Source of the DNA: Gammaproteobacteria bacterium
Lineage (GTDB): Bacteria > Pseudomonadota > Gammaproteobacteria > GCA-001735895
Direction of reading: 5' to 3'
Assembly (NCBI GenBank): GCA_021767985.1
Contig: JAASSH010000040.1
Coordinates: forward strand, 1 to 9,234
Length of the DNA: 9,234 bases
The first letter of the stretch is position 1. The number at the start of each line of letters is the position of its first letter. Position numbers and translations under genes: made by a program. This document shows, one piece after another, positions 6,369 to 9,234 of this stretch. The notes below the pieces were generated by a model. It was not told the DNA's origin. It made no database searches and saw only the letters and a list, made by a program, of their open reading frames with translations.

Positions 6369-7160
6369 TCAGCGAATTATCGCCGGCAGACTGGAGAGCC
6401 GCGCGTCACCGGTGTTGGCGGCGTCCGGGTCTTTGCGTTCGTCGATCAGGCTCGATATGCGCAGAAATCTGAAATCCAGATTTGCCGTGACCAGGTTTTC
6501 CCGCAGTACCTCGAGCGTATTCGGATAGGGATGGCCGATGGCGATTGCGGAACCGCGTTCGCGCGCCTTGGTCAGCCAGATGTTGTACTGCAGCCGTATC
6601 GATTCCGGGTTGGTTTCATTGTCGAGGAAAATGTCGCGCGTCGTCGATTCCAGGCCCGCAACCAGCGCCTGGGCATGAGCAACGCTGCGCGGCGAGGTGC
6701 GGCTGTCTAGAAAATAGAGGCTTCGATTGTAACTGCGGATGCTGTCCATCACCGGGCGCATGAAGAAATCGAACTCGGTCAGGTGGCTGCCCATGTGATT
6801 GTTGACGCCGCGGATGAACGGGATTTCCTCCAGCAGCGAATGCACGTTCGCCGTTAGCTGGTCTTCGTCCATCGCCTCGTTGAGTGCGTTGGGTTCGTGT
6901 GCCGCCTTGGAGCTGATCGACTGCATCGGTAAGTGCAGGATGACTTCCTTGTTTTGCTGGTGAGCATGCTGCGCCAGGCGCCGGCTGTAGGCCGCACCCG
7001 GCAAGATTGCGTAGGTGTGGTCGCCCTCGAGATCGATGGCGGCCAGGCCGTTTTCCAGTGAGTACCCGAGATCGTCGATGACCAGCGACAACACCGGCCG
7101 CTGATCAGCCACGGCGGCGCTGGTGGCGAACGCGAGCAGGATCAACCAGAAGCGTGACAT
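6369..7160 (-). CDS. yibQ: Divergent polysaccharide deacetylase family protein (YibQ-like), 263 aa
   Basis: A cleavable signal peptide (MSRFWLILLAFATSAAVA, cut after A16-V17-A18) sends it to the periplasm. The mature part carries the motifs of the YibQ/divergent polysaccharide deacetylase family: VIDDLG (D29-D30), LHLPMQ (H76), GVNNHMGS (118-125), YFLDSRT (D152), DNE (180-182) and AIGHP (H210). The family is related to carbohydrate esterase NodB-type deacetylases. The conserved Asp/His residues suggest a metal site, but the substrate is not established. It lies 12 bp after ctpA on the same strand, and the Shine-Dalgarno sequence is weak, so translation probably depends on the ctpA message. 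Its stop codon directly abuts the stop of the convergent amidase gene, leaving no intergenic base. Length is normal for the family. Confidence 0.87.
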   Translation of the reverse strand: MSRFWLILLAFATSAAVADQRPVLSLVIDDLGYSLENGLAAIDLEGDHTYAILPGAAYSRRLAQHAHQQNKEVILHLPMQSISSKAAHEPNALNEAMDEDQLTANVHSLLEEIPFIRGVNNHMGSHLTEFDFFMRPVMDSIRSYNRSLYFLDSRTSPRSVAHAQALVAGLESTTRDIFLDNETNPESIRLQYNIWLTKARERGSAIAIGHPYPNTLEVLRENLVTANLDFRFLRISSLIDERKDPDAANTGDARLSSLPAIIR

Positions 7161-7172
7161 CGAGCCGCGCGG

Positions 7173-8480
7173 TTAGCCGTTATTGATTTCGGTCAGGATC
7201 GTCAAACCCTTGAGCAGGTTGAGCGCCTCGTAAAGCTGAAAATCGGATTGCGCCAGCTCTTCGCTGTCGCTTTTTGCTGCGCCGTCGGCGCCATCGGTTT
7301 CACCGTTAGGATTGCTCAGCCGTCCTTCGAGATCGCTCTCGGAGTAGGTTTCGCGGGATTTTTCGTCCTTCTCAGAGATGCGCAGCGTGGATAGCTTGAT
7401 ATCCGGTTCGATGCCCTTGGCCTGGATAGAACGCCCGTTCGGTGTGAAGTAGCGCGCAGTGGTCAGCTTGACTGCCGAGCCGTTACGCAATTCCTGGATC
7501 GTCTGTACCGAGCCCTTGCCGAACGACTTTGTGCCCAGGACGATACCGCGCTTGTGATCCTGCATCGCGCCGGCTACGATTTCCGAGGCAGATGCCGAAC
7601 CGCCATTGATCAGCACCACCAGTGGAGCACCGTTGAGGCTGTCGCCCGGGGTCGCCAGGTAGCGGTGACTGGAATCATCTAGCCGTCCTTCGGTGTAAAC
7701 GATCAGGCCGTCGTCGATAAACGCGTCGGAGACGCCGACCGCGCCGTTCAACACGCCACCCGGGTTATTGCGCAAATCGAGCACCATGCCCTTGAGACGC
7801 GTCTCCTTTTGCAGGTCCGAGATTGCCTTCAGTAAATCGGTAGTGGTGCGTGACTGGAAATTGGTGATGCGAACATAACCGTAGCCCGGTTCGAGCATGC
7901 GGTTCTTGACGCTCTTGACGCGAATGATTTCGCGCGTGATCTTGATCACCAGCGGCTTGGGCTCGCCCTCGCGCACGATGGTCAGGTCGATATCGGTGTT
8001 GGGCTTACCGCGCATGATCTTGACAGCTTCGTTCAGGGTCATGCCCTTGACTGACTTGTCGTCCAGTTTGATGATTAAATCGCTGGCCTGGATGCCGGCG
8101 CGGGATGCCGGGGTATCGTCGATCGGGGAAATAACTTTGACGAAGCCGTTCTCCATGCCGACCTCGATGCCCAGGCCGCCGAACTGTCCGGTGGTGCCGA
8201 TTTTCAAATCGCTGAATTCGGAGGTATTCAGGAAGGCAGAGTGTGGATCCAGTCCGTTAAGCATGCCGCGAATCGCGTCTTCGATTAATTTCTTGTCGTC
8301 GACGGTTTCGACATAGTCTGATTTAACCTTGGAAAAGACTTCGGTAAAGGCCTGTAAATCCTCGAACGGGATTTGTTTATCCTCGTCTTTTAACGCATAA
8401 ACACTGTGACCTACCGCCAGCGATAGTCCAAGCAATGCTCCACTCAGAAACCAGGTGGAAGTTCGCAGATTTTGTAGCAT
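7173..8480 (-). CDS. ctpA: Carboxy-terminal processing protease, S41 family, 435 aa
   Basis: This is a periplasmic serine protease that trims or degrades envelope proteins from the C-terminus. The N-terminus has an uncleaved or cleavable signal segment (about 9-29). A helical S41 N-terminal region follows (LDPHSAFL at 77-84), then a PDZ domain (about 97-180, with FGGLGIEV and ASRAGIQ), then the peptidase core: GMVLDLRNNPGG (231-242), catalytic Ser297 in GGSASASEIVAGA and catalytic Lys322 with Gln326 in FGKGSVQ. The 25-residue Ser-Lys distance matches CtpB and Tsp. A charged, low-complexity stretch (about 368-412) separates the core from a short C-terminal helix. GGAG precedes the ATG by six bases. 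It sits between envC and the yibQ-like gene, which suggests a role in peptidoglycan-hydrolase turnover. Distinguishing CtpA from other S41 subtypes rests on length and context. Confidence 0.93.
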   Translation of the reverse strand: MLQNLRTSTWFLSGALLGLSLAVGHSVYALKDEDKQIPFEDLQAFTEVFSKVKSDYVETVDDKKLIEDAIRGMLNGLDPHSAFLNTSEFSDLKIGTTGQFGGLGIEVGMENGFVKVISPIDDTPASRAGIQASDLIIKLDDKSVKGMTLNEAVKIMRGKPNTDIDLTIVREGEPKPLVIKITREIIRVKSVKNRMLEPGYGYVRITNFQSRTTTDLLKAISDLQKETRLKGMVLDLRNNPGGVLNGAVGVSDAFIDDGLIVYTEGRLDDSSHRYLATPGDSLNGAPLVVLINGGSASASEIVAGAMQDHKRGIVLGTKSFGKGSVQTIQELRNGSAVKLTTARYFTPNGRSIQAKGIEPDIKLSTLRISEKDEKSRETYSESDLEGRLSNPNGETDGADGAAKSDSEELAQSDFQLYEALNLLKGLTILTEINNG

Positions 8481-8523
8481 TCGATTCTCCGGTGAAACGT
8501 GCTGGCTGTTAGCCTGACTGAAT

Positions 8524-8529
8524 ATTGTA
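8524..8529 (-). promoter_or_regulatory. Possible -10 box for ctpA
   Basis: Read on the minus strand, TACAAT matches the -10 consensus at five of six bases and would give a leader of about 37 bases before the ctpA ATG. No good -35 is seen 16-18 bp upstream. The 156-bp gap between envC and ctpA is long enough for a separate promoter, but this call rests on one hexamer. Confidence 0.28.
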
Positions 8530-8597
8530 GACCAGTTTAAGGCCCTATAAGTTGGAAACAGTTCAAAAGATTGGGTCGAGAACGCAAAATTCTACGG

Positions 8598-8621
8598 AAA
8601 ACTGCGAGATTTTACAGTTTT
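8598..8621. other. AT-rich inverted repeat after envC, weak terminator or attenuator
   Basis: Perfect seven-base arms AAAACTG (8598-8604) and CAGTTTT (8615-8621) flank a ten-base loop, starting about 16 bases past the envC stop on the minus strand. The stem is AT-rich and only a short T run follows on either strand, so it would be a leaky terminator at best. It may mark partial separation of envC from ctpA. Confidence 0.3.
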
Positions 8622-8636
8622 TGTCAAATCGCGAGA

Positions 8637-9234
8637 CTAGCCGGAGGCAAAACTATTGCTGGATTTACACCATTTAGTGGGATTCTGCGGCTTGCCTTTT
8701 CTGCGGATTTCGAAGTACAGCCCCGAATTTTTCTGTCCGCCGCTGCTGCCGATGCTGCTGATGACCTCACCCGCTTCTACCCATTCACCGGCCGTTTTGA
8801 AGAGCGCCTCGTTGTGGCCGTAAAGCGAAAGGTAAGAATTGCCGTGATCGATAATGATCAGGTTGCCCATGCCCCGCAGCCAGTCGGCGAAGGCGATGCG
8901 GCCATGAAATATCGCCCGCACGTGCTGGCCATCGGGCGCCTCGATCATGACGCCTTGCCAGCGCAGGTTCGACAGGGGTTTGTTGCGGCCAAACAAGCGG
9001 CGCAGCTTACCCTTGACGGGCCACGCCAGTTTGCCTTTCAGTTCGGAAAAGGCCCGTTGCGAAATTTCGGTTTCGAGGGTGTCGACAAAGATTTCCTCGA
9101 TCGATTTGATCAATTCCTGTAATTGCTTGGCCTCGTCCTCGAGTCGTGACAGGCTGCCCCCCTGTTGTTTCAGTTGCTTCTCCAGTGAAGCGATGATCGA
9201 CTTACGCTTACCCCGATCCTGTTTGAGCTCTTTC
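8637..9234 (-). CDS. envC: EnvC-type murein hydrolase activator, C-terminal part (5' end outside window)
   Basis: The frame runs open to the right edge of the window, so only the last 198 or so codons are present and the signal peptide and most of the coiled coil are missing. What is seen is a charged coiled-coil tail (edge to about 9075) and then a LytM/M23 domain beginning FSELKGKLAWPVKGKLRRLFG. The zinc ligands of active M23 peptidases are absent: the usual HxGxD reads WQGVM and the usual HxH reads GLY in NSGLYFEIR, while the fold-defining glycines and LYGH remain. This is the hallmark of EnvC, which activates the amidases AmiA/AmiB at the division septum rather than cutting peptidoglycan itself. 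An in-frame TTG at 9113 is internal, not the start. The downstream neighbours ctpA and yibQ-like match the usual order. A NlpD-like protein is less likely given the coiled coil and context. Confidence 0.92.
   Translation of the reverse strand, partial: KELKQDRGKRKSIIASLEKQLKQQGGSLSRLEDEAKQLQELIKSIEEIFVDTLETEISQRAFSELKGKLAWPVKGKLRRLFGRNKPLSNLRWQGVMIEAPDGQHVRAIFHGRIAFADWLRGMGNLIIIDHGNSYLSLYGHNEALFKTAGEWVEAGEVISSIGSSGGQKNSGLYFEIRRKGKPQNPTKWCKSSNSFASG

Noticed and set aside
8622..8627. Perfect -35 hexamer TTGACA on the minus strand after envC
   Set aside because: No acceptable -10 lies 15-18 bp downstream (the hexamer at 17 bp is CAGTTT), so it is not called a promoter.

Overview
The window looks like part of a gammaproteobacterial chromosome, moderately GC-rich and densely coded. 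The best taxonomic clue is the minus-strand run envC (partial) > ctpA > yibQ-like at 6369-9234. This is a conserved cell-envelope neighbourhood in Gammaproteobacteria, and its proteins are recognisable from their motifs. Nothing in the sequence fixes the genus. I see no phage, IS, tRNA, rRNA or CRISPR material.

Left part, 1-4957: an envelope or signalling module of two divergent operons around a shared control region (2436-2642). Leftwards run a polytopic membrane protein with a long cytoplasmic-type helical region (960-2435) and a lipoprotein with a von Willebrand A (vWA) domain (313-963). These two overlap by ATGA and end in a strong intrinsic terminator (238-262), with a perfect 28-bp palindrome (279-306) just after the stop codon. 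Rightwards run an OmpR/PhoB-type response regulator (2643-3449) and a membrane histidine kinase (3446-4957), again overlapping by ATGA. The kinase has almost no periplasmic domain and an unusual C-terminal extension. The control region holds tandem 11-bp A-tract repeats, which is the spacing that PhoB/OmpR-type winged helices use, next to a possible promoter for the membrane protein/vWA operon. The simplest working model, which is inference, is that the two-component pair controls the divergent membrane/vWA operon and perhaps receives its signal from it.

Middle, 4977-6368: an amidase-signature hydrolase, complete with its Lys-Ser-Ser triad, starts 19 bp after the kinase and may be co-transcribed with it. 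Its substrate cannot be told from the sequence. It converges with, and directly abuts, the yibQ-like gene.

Right part, 6369-9234 (minus strand): the C-terminal part of an EnvC-type divisome activator with a zinc-ligand-less LytM domain, then a CtpA-type S41 processing protease, then a periplasmic divergent polysaccharide deacetylase (YibQ family). Together these point to peptidoglycan remodelling and cell separation. The first ~240 bases hold only a doubtful short ORF and no gene I can name.
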